From: Solimonas aquatica
GTDB lineage: Bacteria > Pseudomonadota > Gammaproteobacteria > Nevskiales > Nevskiaceae
Assembly (NCBI RefSeq): GCF_900111015.1
Contig: NZ_FOFS01000010.1
Location: 124,001 to 188,000 of the forward strand
Length of the DNA stretch: 64,000 nucleotides
Reading direction: 5' to 3'
The notes beneath the pieces were generated by a model. It did no database searches and was not told where the DNA came from. It saw only the letters and a program-made list of their open reading frames with translations. Made by a program: the position numbers and the translations under genes. Shown here one piece after another: positions 17,849-26,784 of this stretch; the first letter of the stretch is position 1; each line of letters starts with the position of its first letter.

Positions 17849-19098
17849 GCTCCGACTCCTAGTGTTTGCGCGGCGCGCTGCTGTGCGCGCCTGCGCATGC
17901 GCTTCATGGGACAGTCCTTTTCTTCGCCGGCCGCCGGCGCCGCGGCCGTCGCGCTGCGCAGCTGCCGCAGCGCCTGCGCCACCAGCTCGATGGCAACGTC
18001 CACGTCCTGCTCACTGCTGTAGCGACCCAGCGAGAAACGCAGCGAGGACAGCGCCTGCTCACGGCTGCGCCCCAGGGCCAGCAGCACCGGCGAAGCCTGG
18101 GCCTGCGCCGAGGAGCAGGCGGCGCCGCCGGAGATCGCCAGCGCCGGCGAGAGCTTTTCCAGCAGCGCCAGGGGCGGCAATTGCTCGAAGCCGACATTGA
18201 GAATCTGCGGCGCGTGTGCGCTGGCATGGCCGTTGAGGAACACGCCGGGCAGCTGCGACAAGCCCTGCCAGAGACGATCACGCAACCGGCGCAGACGCTC
18301 GCGCTCCTGCGGCAGTGCCAGCTGCGCAAGACGGCAGGCCTCGGCACAACCGACGATCTGATGCACCGGCAGCGTACCGGCGCGCAGACCCTGCTCCTGG
18401 CTGCCGCCGAGTTGCTGCGGCTGCAGATGCGCGCGCACTTCGCGGCGCAGATACAGCGCGCCGATACCTTGCGGGCCATGCAGCTTGTGCGCGGAGAAGG
18501 ACAGCGCGGCGATGTCCAGCGCCGACAGATCGATGGCCAGCTTGCCCACGGCCTGCGTGGCATCGACATGCAGCAGCACGCCGCGCGCGCGGCAGATCGC
18601 GCTGATGGCGGCGATGTCCTGCACCACGCCGGTTTCATTGTTGACCCACATCACCGAGGCCAGCACGGTACCGGGCCTGAGCGCCTCGGCAAAAGCCTGC
18701 AGATCGAGGCTGCCGTCGCGCTGCACGTCCAGCAGGCCGAGTTCGATCTGGCCGCGCGCGGCCAGGTCGCGCAGCGGCGCCAGCACCGAGGCATGCTCGG
18801 TGCGCGGGCTGAGCACCCGCCGGCCACGCGCGGCAAGACCCGCGATCAGGCCGCGCAGCGCGAGGTTATTGCTTTCGGTGGCGCCGGAGGTCCAGATCAA
18901 CTCCTCGCCGGCGCAGTTCAGCAGTTGCGCGACCTGCGCGCGCGACCTGGCCACCGCCTCTTCCGCACGCCAGCCGTAGACATGCGTGTGTGAAGCAGCG
19001 TTGCCGTAGCACTCGCCCAGATACGGCAGCATGGCATCCAGCACGCGCGGATCCAGGCGCGTGCCGGCGGCATTGTCCAGATAAATGGGCGGCTGCAT
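17845..19098 (-). CDS. nifS: NifS, cysteine desulfurase
   Basis: 417 residues, class V aminotransferase fold. PLP lysine Lys205 in [12 protein letters not shown], His102 in TEHASV, and the persulfide-forming Cys328 in SGGAACSSA. It delivers sulfur for nitrogenase Fe-S clusters. An Arg-rich C-terminal extension ([16 protein letters not shown]) follows the fold. It starts 21 nt after fdxB and overlaps the ErpA-like gene by 4 nt. No nifU is present in the window, so the A-type carriers may act directly downstream of NifS here. Confidence 0.95.
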   Translation of the reverse strand: MQPPIYLDNAAGTRLDPRVLDAMLPYLGECYGNAASHTHVYGWRAEEAVARSRAQVAQLLNCAGEELIWTSGATESNNLALRGLIAGLAARGRRVLSPRTEHASVLAPLRDLAARGQIELGLLDVQRDGSLDLQAFAEALRPGTVLASVMWVNNETGVVQDIAAISAICRARGVLLHVDATQAVGKLAIDLSALDIAALSFSAHKLHGPQGIGALYLRREVRAHLQPQQLGGSQEQGLRAGTLPVHQIVGCAEACRLAQLALPQERERLRRLRDRLWQGLSQLPGVFLNGHASAHAPQILNVGFEQLPPLALLEKLSPALAISGGAACSSAQAQASPVLLALGRSREQALSSLRFSLGRYSSEQDVDVAIELVAQALRQLRSATAAAPAAGEEKDCPMKRMRRRAQQRAAQTLGVGA

Positions 19099-19119
19099 GA
19101 GCGGACGGCTCGCCGATAC

Positions 19120-19425
19120 TCAGACTTCCAGCGCCGCGTGCGTGTAGCACTTCTTCGGGCAGATGCGTGCACAGGCGGTGCAGCCGATGCACAGCTCCTG
19201 ATGGGCGATGGTCATGATCTTCTTTTCGTACTCTTCGTCCTCGTCGCCATCCGGATCGATGGCGATGGTATTGCCCTCATCGTCCATGCCCACCAGTTCC
19301 AGCACGCCGCGCGGACAGACCTTGTAGCAGCGGCCGCAGCCGATGCAGGCGTCCTTGTTGAGGCTCTGAACGTAGTTGGGGGTCCAGCTCTCGCCGGACG
19401 GCAGGGTGATGGTGAAAGTGCCCAT
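19120..19425 (-). CDS. fdxB: FdxB, nif-specific ferredoxin III
   Basis: 101 residues with two [4Fe-4S] motifs: CIGCGRCYKVC and CIGCTACARIC, the second followed by PKKCYTH. An acidic insert (DPDGDEDEEYEKK) between them and the N-terminal FTITLPSGESWTPNYVQSL identify the ferredoxin III nif family. Likely an electron donor for FeMo-co synthesis or nitrogenase. It is 10 nt downstream of the UPF0437 gene. Confidence 0.93.
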   Translation of the reverse strand: MGTFTITLPSGESWTPNYVQSLNKDACIGCGRCYKVCPRGVLELVGMDDEGNTIAIDPDGDEDEEYEKKIMTIAHQELCIGCTACARICPKKCYTHAALEV

Positions 19426-19435
19426 ATGCGTTTTC

Positions 19436-19633
19436 CTATGCGCCGGCGGCGCTCAGTGCGGCACGCGCCGCGAGCAGCTCGCGGTAGGCTTCGTGCGCAC
19501 GCGCCGCCACTTCGGGGATGCGTTCCCAGTTCACGGGCAGTTCCTCCGACAGATCGTGCAGATCCATCTTGGCCTGCGTGGCCTGGGCATTGAGTTTCTT
19601 GACCTTGGCTTTGAGTTCTTCTGCGGATTGCAT
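19436..19633 (-). CDS. UPF0437/CCE_0567-type small nif protein
   Basis: 65 residues, two-helix protein (KAKVKKLNAQATQAKMDLHDLSEELPVNWERIPEVA). The KMDLHDL...LP.NWE.I pattern is the family signature; such small proteins regularly occur between the DUF269 gene and fdxB in nif operons and one member is known to bind metal. Biochemical role unresolved. Confidence 0.88.
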   Translation of the reverse strand: MQSAEELKAKVKKLNAQATQAKMDLHDLSEELPVNWERIPEVAARAHEAYRELLAARAALSAAGA

Positions 19634-19647
19634 GGCGGGTCCCTTGC

Positions 19648-20127
19648 TCAGTAGCGCGCGGCCTCGGGGAAGCGTTCGATCATGTTCACCGCCTCGCTCA
19701 CCAGCTTCTCGCCGGCTTCGCAGAGCTTGGCCAGGCTGCCGAAGCCGAAGCGGTGCACATCGCGCAAGTGCTTGTTGACCACCACCAGCCGCCCGGCGAT
19801 CAGCACCATGCGGCCGAAGCCCTCGTGATGCATCTTGAGCATGGGGCTGGCTATGATCTTGGTGATGCGTTCGATGGACAGGCCGATGGCGTTGTAGAAC
19901 AGCTCCAGACGCCAGAGCGTGTCGGGATCGGGATCGCCCATCATCGGCAGCGCGCGGCGCTGCTCGGGCGTGAGGATGTAGGGCGCCAGCAGATTCAGAT
20001 CGCTCTTGCCGTCCCAGGCGCCATGCGTGTCCTGTGCGCGCAGCTGCTTGACCAGCTCGCGCAGGAAAGGGCGTTCCAGCAGCCCGGCCTCGCTGGGGGC
20101 TTCGATGACGGCGCTGTCTTCAGACAT
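19648..20127 (-). CDS. NifX-associated nitrogen fixation protein (DUF269)
   Basis: 159 residues. Family known from its fixed place after nifX. Seen: [48 protein letters not shown] and [31 protein letters not shown]. All-helical, soluble. Overlaps the nifX end by 8 nt. Function unknown beyond genetic association with FeMo-co assembly. Confidence 0.92.
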   Translation of the reverse strand: MSEDSAVIEAPSEAGLLERPFLRELVKQLRAQDTHGAWDGKSDLNLLAPYILTPEQRRALPMMGDPDPDTLWRLELFYNAIGLSIERITKIIASPMLKMHHEGFGRMVLIAGRLVVVNKHLRDVHRFGFGSLAKLCEAGEKLVSEAVNMIERFPEAARY

Positions 20128-20533
20128 GGGCCACCTCGTCTTCCTCGAAGCTGGCCTTCTGTTCCTGACCCTTGAGCAGGGCCTTGCGCAGCCAGGGCGG
20201 CGGCGTGCCTTTCAGCACGTCCTGCAGCTTGAGCAGAATCTCGGCGATGGACTCGGGCTGCGGCACCTTGATCGGATGAATCTTCTGCGCCACCACGCGC
20301 GCCGCCGCCGAACCGCCAATGGCCGCGCAATACATGATCGCGCAGTCGCCGATGGCGGCGAGCTTGGGCGTGAGCTTGTCCTCGTTGCCGTCCTCGTTGA
20401 GTTCGCCGGCGAAGTCGAAGGATTCGACGAAGCGCGAGCCTTCGGCGCTCACCTCGTAGACGGCGATGTGCTTGGCCCAGCCGAAGTGGGCATTGACCAG
20501 TTCCTGGTCCTGCGTGGAAAACGCAACTTTCAT
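20120..20533 (-). CDS. nifX: NifX, FeMo-co/NifB-co carrier
   Basis: 137 residues, dinitrogenase iron-molybdenum cofactor-binding fold. N-terminus [28 protein letters not shown] and [28 protein letters not shown] are characteristic. NifX holds NifB-co and VK-cluster intermediates passing to NifEN. ATGA overlap with nifN indicates coupled translation. Confidence 0.95.
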   Translation of the reverse strand: MKVAFSTQDQELVNAHFGWAKHIAVYEVSAEGSRFVESFDFAGELNEDGNEDKLTPKLAAIGDCAIMYCAAIGGSAAARVVAQKIHPIKVPQPESIAEILLKLQDVLKGTPPPWLRKALLKGQEQKASFEEDEVAHV

Positions 20534-21915
20534 GATGAAACCTCTGCGTGGGATTCGGGGCTGACGCTGGCCGCGCGCCGTGATGCTTCCGGCAGCGGCC
20601 AGCTCTCGGGCGTGGCCTGATGCGTCTGATCGGCGAGCAGGTTGGCGATGTCGAAAATCAGATTGCGCGTGCCGCGATAGCCGACACTGAGCCGGTGCGC
20701 ATTGCCGATGCGGTCGAACAGCGGCATGCCGATGCGATACAAGGGCAGGCCCAGGCGTTCGGCCATCTGCCGGCCGTGCGAGTGCGTGAGCAGCAGCTCG
20801 CAGCCGCGCTCGGCGGCGAGTCTTTCCATGTCTTCCAGATCGCCGATCAGCACTTCCTCGCAGGGCAGCTGCTGCAGCAGCATGGACTGCGTGGTGGTGA
20901 CGCAGACCGCGAGCTGCGCGCCCATTTCCTGCAGCAGCGAGCCCACGGCCCAGAGCAGATCCGGCTCGGCACCGATGGCCAGCTTCACCTGCCCGAAATG
21001 GAAATGGCCGTCGAGCATGGCGTCGAGCAGCTGGCTGCGGCTGCGCCGGTACTTGGCCGGCACCGGGCGACCGGAGAGCTGCGAGAGATGCTGCAGGAAG
21101 CGGTCATTGGGCAGCAGGCCGGTGAGGCGATCGAACACTTCAAAGGGCACGCCGCAGCGCATCTCCAGCTCCATCGCCGCCGAGCGCATCTGCTCGCCCA
21201 CCGCGATGCTGGCCATGGCACTGCCGAGATTCTGCAGGTCTTCCAGCGCGGTGCCGCCGATGGTGGTGCCCAGCCATTCCTCGGGGATGTGCCCGTCCAG
21301 CGAGCCGGACATGTCCGGCGCCACCACCACTTCCAGACCGAAGCTCTCGATGATCTCGCGCAGCTCGTCGATATCGGCCGGCGTCAGATGCGAACCAGGC
21401 AGCAGATTGACGCGCCCGTCCACCTTGGCCACCTGCTCGCGCGCCAGGCTGCGCACCAGCGCACTCACCGCCTTGCTCCAGCCGTCCTCGAAGGCACCGA
21501 TGTAATCCGGCGTGGACACGTAGACCAGCTCGGTATCGGCCAGCTCCGGATGACGCTGACGGATCAGGCGCAGATAGCCGTCCACATCATCGCCCTTGGT
21601 TTCGGTGAGGCCCGTGGAGCAGATCGCAATCAGCTTCGGCGCGGCACGCTTGCGGATGTTGAGCAGGGCCGATTCCAGATTCTCCAGCCCGCCGAGAATG
21701 GTGGTGACCTCGTTCATCGCCGAGGTCTGCAGGGGGATGGCTTCCTTGAAGTGCCGCACCAGCAGCACCAGTCCGAACGAGGTGCAGCCCTGCGAGCCAT
21801 GCATCAGCGGCATGCACTGCGCCAGGCCCATGAAGGCATAGGCCGCGCCCAGGGGCTGGCTCATCTTCAGCGGATTGACCGCGCAGGCCTTGCGGGATTC
21901 GATGACGCGGGCCAT
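20530..21915 (-). CDS. nifN: NifN, beta-type subunit of the NifEN FeMo-co scaffold
   Basis: 461 residues, related to NifK. Together with NifE it forms the scaffold on which NifB-co matures to FeMo-co. Cys44 in HGSQGCTSFG corresponds to the [4Fe-4S] ligand known in NifN. FDRLTGLLPNDRFLQHLSQLSGRPVPAKYRRSRSQLLDAMLDGHF is strongly conserved. The ATG lies only 8 nt beyond the extended nifE stop. Confidence 0.96.
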   Translation of the reverse strand: MARVIESRKACAVNPLKMSQPLGAAYAFMGLAQCMPLMHGSQGCTSFGLVLLVRHFKEAIPLQTSAMNEVTTILGGLENLESALLNIRKRAAPKLIAICSTGLTETKGDDVDGYLRLIRQRHPELADTELVYVSTPDYIGAFEDGWSKAVSALVRSLAREQVAKVDGRVNLLPGSHLTPADIDELREIIESFGLEVVVAPDMSGSLDGHIPEEWLGTTIGGTALEDLQNLGSAMASIAVGEQMRSAAMELEMRCGVPFEVFDRLTGLLPNDRFLQHLSQLSGRPVPAKYRRSRSQLLDAMLDGHFHFGQVKLAIGAEPDLLWAVGSLLQEMGAQLAVCVTTTQSMLLQQLPCEEVLIGDLEDMERLAAERGCELLLTHSHGRQMAERLGLPLYRIGMPLFDRIGNAHRLSVGYRGTRNLIFDIANLLADQTHQATPESWPLPEASRRAASVSPESHAEVSS

Positions 21916-21923
21916 GGGCGGAC

Positions 21924-23573
21924 TCAGAGTTGGGCGCCGGCAAGCAGGGTCATGGCCTGCGTCTGCGCGCGTTCGGACTTTGGGACTGAGACCTCTTCCG
22001 CCATCCTTGGCGAGACCGCATCGCTTGATTGAACCCCGGCCCGGCCATCCCTGGCCGGGCGTTCGGATTCGCTGCCTAAAACTTCTTCCGCCATCCGTGG
22101 CGAGACTGCATCGCTTGATTGAACCACGGCCCGGCCATCCCTGGCCGGGCGTTCGGATTCGCTGCGCGCTGCGCGCGCAAAGCGCGAATCCTCACCCCAG
22201 GGCGCCGGTGTTCTCACCTGCAGCCACACCGGGTTGTACACGGCCTTGTCGATCTCGTTGACCAGACTCACCATGCCTTCGTAACCGGCATAGGCGTAGT
22301 GGCGTTCCTGATTGATGTCCAGCCAGGGCATGCGCGCCTTGAGCGCCACGAACTGCGAGCGACCGCCGGAGAGCATGATGTCGGCGCGCGCCTCGCGCAG
22401 CATCTTGTACATCTCGCGCGGGGTCATGTCGTCGATCATGTGCGCGTCGTCGCCCATGATCTCCTTGATGCGCGCCTTGTCCTCCCTGGTGGATTTCTTG
22501 ACGCTGGTGCCGGCGACGATCATGCCGGCCTCCTGCAGCGCGGACACCACCGACCAGCTCTTCACGCCGCCGGTGATCAGCAGCACGCGCTTGCCGGACA
22601 GGCGCTGGCGATAGGCCTGGATGCGCTGCCAGGCGCGCGCTTCCTCGACGCGGATCAGCTTCTCGGTGCGGATCAGCAAGTCCTCGCCCGCGCCCTGCTG
22701 CACCAGCAGCCGCGCCATCTGGCGCAGGGTGTCGGACATATCGCTGATGCCGTAGAAGGAGCCTTCGAAATACGGAATGCCGTAGCGCTCCTGCATGCGC
22801 GTGGCGACATTGATCATGCTCTTGGAGCAGACCATCATGTTCACGCGCGCGCGATGGCTGCTGGCCACGTCGCGATAGCGACCGTCGCCGGAGATGCAGG
22901 AGAGAATGCGGATGCCCAGGGCATCGAGCAGCGGCTTGACCTGCCAGAGTTCGCCGGAGAGGTTGTACTCGCCGATGATGTTGATGTCGCAGGGCGTGGT
23001 GGTTTCCGGCTCCTGCGTGCCGATCACGTAATCCAGCAGCGCCTCGGCGCCGAGCTTGTTGCCCAGGTTCTTCGGTCCTGCGAAGCCCGGCGCGTTGACC
23101 GGTATCACGGGTTTGCCGAAACGCTCCGTGGCGCGCTTGCACACCGCCTCGATGTCGTCGCCGATCATCGCGGTGACGCAGGTCTGGTAGACGAACACCG
23201 CCGGCGGATCGTATTTCTCGATGGCTTCGCGGATCGCCTTGAACAGGCGCTTCTCGCCGCCGTACACCACATCGAGTTCGTTGATGTCGGTGGTGAAGCC
23301 GGTGCGGTAGATCATCGGCCCCGAGGACGCGCTGTGGCGGTTGTCCCAGGAGTTGCCTTCACAGGCGATGGGGCCGTGCACCAGATGCACGACGTCGACG
23401 ATGGGCTGCAGCGCGATCTTGGCGCCGTCGAAAGCGCAGCCGCCGGCGGCCGCACCGGGCGTGAGCTGCTTGCTGCACCCCTTCTTGCGGTCCTTCTCCG
23501 ACTTCGCCTGGTTCTTCTCGCAACCGGGCTCTTCGAATACCGCGGCGATCTTCTGCTTGAGCGTGGCCGACAT
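21924..23573 (-). CDS. nifE: NifE, alpha-type subunit of the NifEN scaffold, with an extra repeat-derived C-terminal tail
   Basis: 549 residues as read, against about 470 for typical NifE. The core is complete: cluster ligands Cys46, Cys71 and Cys132, plus [24 protein letters not shown] and the C-terminal [21 protein letters not shown]. It normally ends soon after a PAPW-type motif (here near residue 458). Instead the frame continues for about 90 residues, including two 30-residue copies of [12 protein letters not shown]...VSPRMAEEV encoded by 90-bp DNA repeats. A TGA at 22192-22194 lies one base out of frame at the point of departure, next to a run of four G. Either the tail is real or a single-base change has bypassed the ancestral stop. 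Confidence 0.93.
   Translation of the reverse strand: MSATLKQKIAAVFEEPGCEKNQAKSEKDRKKGCSKQLTPGAAAGGCAFDGAKIALQPIVDVVHLVHGPIACEGNSWDNRHSASSGPMIYRTGFTTDINELDVVYGGEKRLFKAIREAIEKYDPPAVFVYQTCVTAMIGDDIEAVCKRATERFGKPVIPVNAPGFAGPKNLGNKLGAEALLDYVIGTQEPETTTPCDINIIGEYNLSGELWQVKPLLDALGIRILSCISGDGRYRDVASSHRARVNMMVCSKSMINVATRMQERYGIPYFEGSFYGISDMSDTLRQMARLLVQQGAGEDLLIRTEKLIRVEEARAWQRIQAYRQRLSGKRVLLITGGVKSWSVVSALQEAGMIVAGTSVKKSTREDKARIKEIMGDDAHMIDDMTPREMYKMLREARADIMLSGGRSQFVALKARMPWLDINQERHYAYAGYEGMVSLVNEIDKAVYNPVWLQVRTPAPWGEDSRFARAARSESERPARDGRAVVQSSDAVSPRMAEEVLGSESERPARDGRAGVQSSDAVSPRMAEEVSVPKSERAQTQAMTLLAGAQL
21994..22199 (-). repeat. Two 90-bp palindromic repeat units at the 3' end of nifE
   Basis: Period is exactly 90 bp: TCTTCCGCCATCC at 21994 and again at 22084; the GCCCGGCC...GGCCGGGC palindromes are at 22039-22060 and 22129-22150. 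Read on the minus strand each unit has CGAACGCCCGGCC, a palindrome, GGGGTTCAATC or a one-base variant, and a second CGCCA..GGATGGCG palindrome, the same order as the elements after fixX and the OmpA-like gene. The first unit is preceded by an 8-bp-arm hairpin (22055-22062 repeated as 22145-adjacent GGATTCGC; arms 22155-22162 and 22184-22191) starting at the out-of-frame TGA. Confidence 0.8.
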
Positions 23574-23608
23574 TGCGCGCTCCGATGCGCTGGTCTTGCC
23601 AGTGCTAG

Positions 23609-23624
23609 AGCAGAATCAATGCCA
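23609..23624 (-). promoter_or_regulatory. sigma-54 promoter of the nifE operon
   Basis: The minus strand reads TGGCATTGATTCTGCT: TGGCA in the -24 box, TGC in the -12 box, correct offset. The predicted +1 is near 23598, 25 nt before the nifE ATG, which also has CGGAG as ribosome site. The only activator-like site upstream is a one-mismatch TGG-N10-ACA at 23709-23724. Confidence 0.7.
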
Positions 23625-23758
23625 GAGCGGTTTTTCCTGCGCTTTCAAGGCGCTGCGCATTTCGCGTGAAAAAGTACGCTGGTCGCCAAGCTGACAGCGC
23701 GGCGCATTTGGCAGGTTTGCGACAAACGATCCCGCCGTCCGCCGGCAGGCGGCCACGC

Positions 23759-24280
23759 TCAGCGCCGTGGCTTGAGCAGGTTCAGCACGCGACCTTCGAT
23801 ATCCGCGACAAAACCCGCGCCGGCACCGTAGTAGATCTGATCGACATGGCCCGTGGGCGTGACGATGAAGGTCGCGGGCAGACGCCAGAGCTGGAAGTTG
23901 CGCGTGGCAAAGCCGATCACGTCCACCAGTACGGGATAGCTCACCGGGGTCTTCTGCAGGAAGCGGCGGGCGCGGTCCGCGTCTTCATCGATGCTCACCG
24001 ACAGCACCGTGAAGCGCTCGCCGTAACCCTGGGCCTTGAGTCGCGCCTGCAGGGCATCCAGCTGCGGCATGGTTTCCAGACAGGGGCCGCACCAGGAGGC
24101 CCAGAAGTCCAGCACCACCACCTTGCCGCGCAGGCGGCTGAGCTTGATGCCGTCCGCACCTTGCAGCACGATGCCGGCGGCTTCCGGGGCCTGCTGTCCG
24201 GCCATGATCGCGAATGCCGGACGCGCGCCGAACAGCGTCAGCGCGAGCAGCAACCCATGCAGAAGTCTTGCGTATCTCAT
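23759..24280 (-). CDS. TlpA/ResA-like periplasmic thioredoxin
   Basis: 173 residues. N-terminal signal peptide (MRYARLLHGLLLALTLFGARPAFA) or anchor, then an AhpC-TSA/thioredoxin fold with the redox motif WCGPC (Cys64, Cys67) in VVLDFWASWCGPCLETMPQLDAL. LPATFIVTPTGHVDQIYYG carries the cis-Pro loop. It likely reduces disulfides in the periplasm, for instance during cytochrome c maturation. It lies between the nif cluster and ffh, with 185 bp of nifE control DNA on its 3' side. The 226 bp upstream to ffh hold no gene I can support. Confidence 0.9.
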   Translation of the reverse strand: MRYARLLHGLLLALTLFGARPAFAIMAGQQAPEAAGIVLQGADGIKLSRLRGKVVVLDFWASWCGPCLETMPQLDALQARLKAQGYGERFTVLSVSIDEDADRARRFLQKTPVSYPVLVDVIGFATRNFQLWRLPATFIVTPTGHVDQIYYGAGAGFVADIEGRVLNLLKPRR

Positions 24281-24506
24281 GCGCGCACCCTAGCCAGCGC
24301 CGTGCAGGCCGTCGCCCGCGCACCGTGCTGACGGTCGCGGGCGCATGCCCGGCGGTCGTCTTGTAAGGTCATCCCTGAGCATGGCGGCCTCCTGCTGCCT
24401 GTGCTTCTCCCCCTTGATCGTGGCCTCGGGGCCCCCGCCCCAAGTGCCACAGCAGCCGTCCCTGGCCGCCTGTTTATGTTCGCTCGCCGTCCAAGCCGGC
24501 ATCGCC

Positions 24507-25871
24507 TCAGCGGCGCGGCATCATGCCCGGCGGCAGCTTACCGGCCAGGCCGCGCATCAGCTTGGCCATGCCGCCGCTGGCGACCTTCTTCATCATGTCG
24601 CGCGTCATCTCGAACTGGCGCAGCAGCTGATTGACCTGCTGCACTTCCACGCCGGCGCCGGCGGCGATGCGGCGCTTGCGCGCGGCCTTGATCAGATCCG
24701 GGAAGTGCCGCTCCTGGCGGGTCATGGAGTTGATGATCGCCACCGTGCGGCGCATCTGCTTTTCGGTATCGACGTTCTTCAGCTGCGCCTGGATCTGCTG
24801 CGCGCCGGGCAGTTTTTCGATCAGCGACTGCATGCTGCCCATGTTCTGCACCTGCAGCATCTGCTCGCGGAAATCCTCCAGATCGAAGCGCTTGTTCTTC
24901 TTGAGCTTGTCGGCGAGCTTCTGGGCCTTTTCCTGATCGACCTTGCGCGCGGTCTCCTCGATCAGGCTCAGCACGTCACCCTGGCCGAGGATGCGGTTGG
25001 CGATGCGCTCGGGGTGGAACACTTCCAGGCGGTCGGACTTTTCGCCCACGCCCAGGAACTTGATGGGCCGGCCGGTGACCTGACGCACCGACAGCGCCGC
25101 GCCGCCACGGGCGTCGCCATCGACCTTGGTCAGAATCACGCCGGTCAGCGGCAGCACATCGGCAAAGGCGCGCGCGGTCTTGGCCGCGTCCTGGCCGGTC
25201 ATGCTGTCCACCACGAACAGGGTCTCGATGGGCGTGAGCGCCGCATTCAGGGCGGCGATCTCCTTCATCATGTCCTCGTCGACCGTGGTGCGGCCGGCGG
25301 TGTCCACGATCAGCACATCGGCGTACTGCTTGCGCGCCTGCGCCAGCGCGTCCTGGGCGATGGCCACCGGGTCCTGGCCCACCTGCGAGGGGAACCAGTC
25401 CACGCCGACATTGCCGGCGACGATGCGCAGCTGCTCGATGGCGGCCGGACGGTAGACGTCGCAGGACACCACCAGCACTTTCTTCTTCTCGCGCTCCTTG
25501 AGCCACAACGCCAGCTTGCCGGTGCTGGTGGTCTTGCCGGAGCCCTGCAGGCCGGCCATGAGAATGATGGCCGGCGGCTGCGTGCGCAGGTTCAGGGGCT
25601 CGGCCGTGCCGCCGAGGGTGGCGGTCAGCTCCTGCTGCACCACGCGCAGGAATTCCTGGCCCGGGGTCAGCGACTGCGTGATCTCCACGCCCAGGGCGCG
25701 CGCCTTGACCTTGTCGATGAAGTCCTTGATGACCGGCAGCGCGACGTCGGCTTCCAGCAGCGCCATGCGCAGCTCGCGGCTGGCGGCGTTGATCTGCTCT
25801 TCGGTCAGGCGGCCCTGGCCGCGGATCGAGTCGAGCACGCGCGACAGGCGCGAAGTGAGATTTTCAAACAT
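24507..25871 (-). CDS. ffh: Signal recognition particle GTPase Ffh
   Basis: 454 residues. NG domain with Walker A GLQGSGKTT (107-115), DTAGR (in IVDTAGRTTVDEDMM) and TKVDGDARGG; the Met-rich M domain ends GGMAKLMRGLAGKLPPGMMPRR, which binds 4.5S RNA. It targets nascent membrane proteins to FtsY/SecYEG. Divergent from ypjD, with the phosphodiesterase gene between them, as in many gammaproteobacteria where ffh and ypjD are neighbours. Confidence 0.97.
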   Translation of the reverse strand: MFENLTSRLSRVLDSIRGQGRLTEEQINAASRELRMALLEADVALPVIKDFIDKVKARALGVEITQSLTPGQEFLRVVQQELTATLGGTAEPLNLRTQPPAIILMAGLQGSGKTTSTGKLALWLKEREKKKVLVVSCDVYRPAAIEQLRIVAGNVGVDWFPSQVGQDPVAIAQDALAQARKQYADVLIVDTAGRTTVDEDMMKEIAALNAALTPIETLFVVDSMTGQDAAKTARAFADVLPLTGVILTKVDGDARGGAALSVRQVTGRPIKFLGVGEKSDRLEVFHPERIANRILGQGDVLSLIEETARKVDQEKAQKLADKLKKNKRFDLEDFREQMLQVQNMGSMQSLIEKLPGAQQIQAQLKNVDTEKQMRRTVAIINSMTRQERHFPDLIKAARKRRIAAGAGVEVQQVNQLLRQFEMTRDMMKKVASGGMAKLMRGLAGKLPPGMMPRR

Positions 25872-25934
25872 GGTCGGGTTCAGGGCGCAGCGGCAAAGGC
25901 GTGCATTGTAGCGATATGCGGGCGCCGGCTGGCC

Positions 25935-26705
25935 TCAGGCCAGGCTCAGGGTGTCGCCCCGCTTGAGCAACTCGAACTGCCAGCCTTTCAGGGCCTGCCT
26001 GCACTGCCGTTCGATCTGGCTCTCGCTGCCCGGCTTGGCGTGGGTGAGATACAGGCGCGGGCGGTGCTCCAGCTTGCGCAGCTCGCGGCCCAGGAGTTCG
26101 GGCGTGAGGTGCTTGGAGGCGTAGCCCAGGGCGGCTTCCTGGTCCGGGAAGGACACTTCGATGATCAGCGAATCCAGGCGCGGCAGGCGGTTCAGGAAGG
26201 TCCACAGGCCGTCGTCGGCGTAGGTGTCGCCGGTGAAGGCCAGGCAGCTGCGCGCGGTCTGGATGGCATAGCCCACCGCCGGCACCGTGTGCCGCACGCG
26301 AAACGCGGTGATGCGGCGCTCCTCGCCCAGCTCGATCACTTCCTCGGCCGCCAGCTCCTGCCAGCGCAGCAGCGGTCGCTGCGCATCGGGCAGCTGCGAG
26401 AAGTCCGGCCACAGATGCCAGTTGAACAGATGCTCGCGCAGCACCTGCAGGGTCTCGCGGGTGGCGTGCACCAGGATCGGCTGCTCGATGTGGTCGAAGA
26501 GATTGTCGGCCAGAAAGGCCAGACCGCAGACATGATCCAGATGACAGTGGGTGAGAAACACCTCGCGGATCCGCGTCTGCTGCGCCAGGGTCAGATCCCC
26601 CACGCCGGTGCCGGCGTCGATCAGGATTTCCTCGTCGAGCAGCAGGCCGGTGGTCCGCAAACCGGGACCGACGCCACCACTGCATCCGAGCACTTTGATC
26701 CGCAT
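25935..26705 (-). CDS. Metallo-beta-lactamase-fold enzyme, class II cyclic-nucleotide phosphodiesterase type
   Basis: 256 residues. Zinc motif THCHLDH (His53, His55, Asp57, His58) is the class II cAMP phosphodiesterase version of the MBL motif; further ligands are in RHTVPAVGYAI, FTGDTYADDG and YLTHAKPGSE. The N-terminus MRIKVLGCSGGVGPGLRTTGLLLD fits the same group. It likely hydrolyses a cyclic nucleotide or related phosphodiester; the substrate is inferred from family only. It lies 63 nt upstream of ffh on the same strand. Confidence 0.85.
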   Translation of the reverse strand: MRIKVLGCSGGVGPGLRTTGLLLDEEILIDAGTGVGDLTLAQQTRIREVFLTHCHLDHVCGLAFLADNLFDHIEQPILVHATRETLQVLREHLFNWHLWPDFSQLPDAQRPLLRWQELAAEEVIELGEERRITAFRVRHTVPAVGYAIQTARSCLAFTGDTYADDGLWTFLNRLPRLDSLIIEVSFPDQEAALGYASKHLTPELLGRELRKLEHRPRLYLTHAKPGSESQIERQCRQALKGWQFELLKRGDTLSLA

Positions 26706-26784
26706 GCTTGTCCCGCATCTCCTCAGGCGCCGCGGATGCTAACACGCAGCACGAGGGCCGCACCGTGAGTGTTATCCTCTTTGG

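Noticed and set aside
24290-24502. Minus-strand open frame of 70 codons between the TlpA-like gene and ffh
   Set aside because: No ribosome site, no recognisable domain, and composition typical of chance frames.
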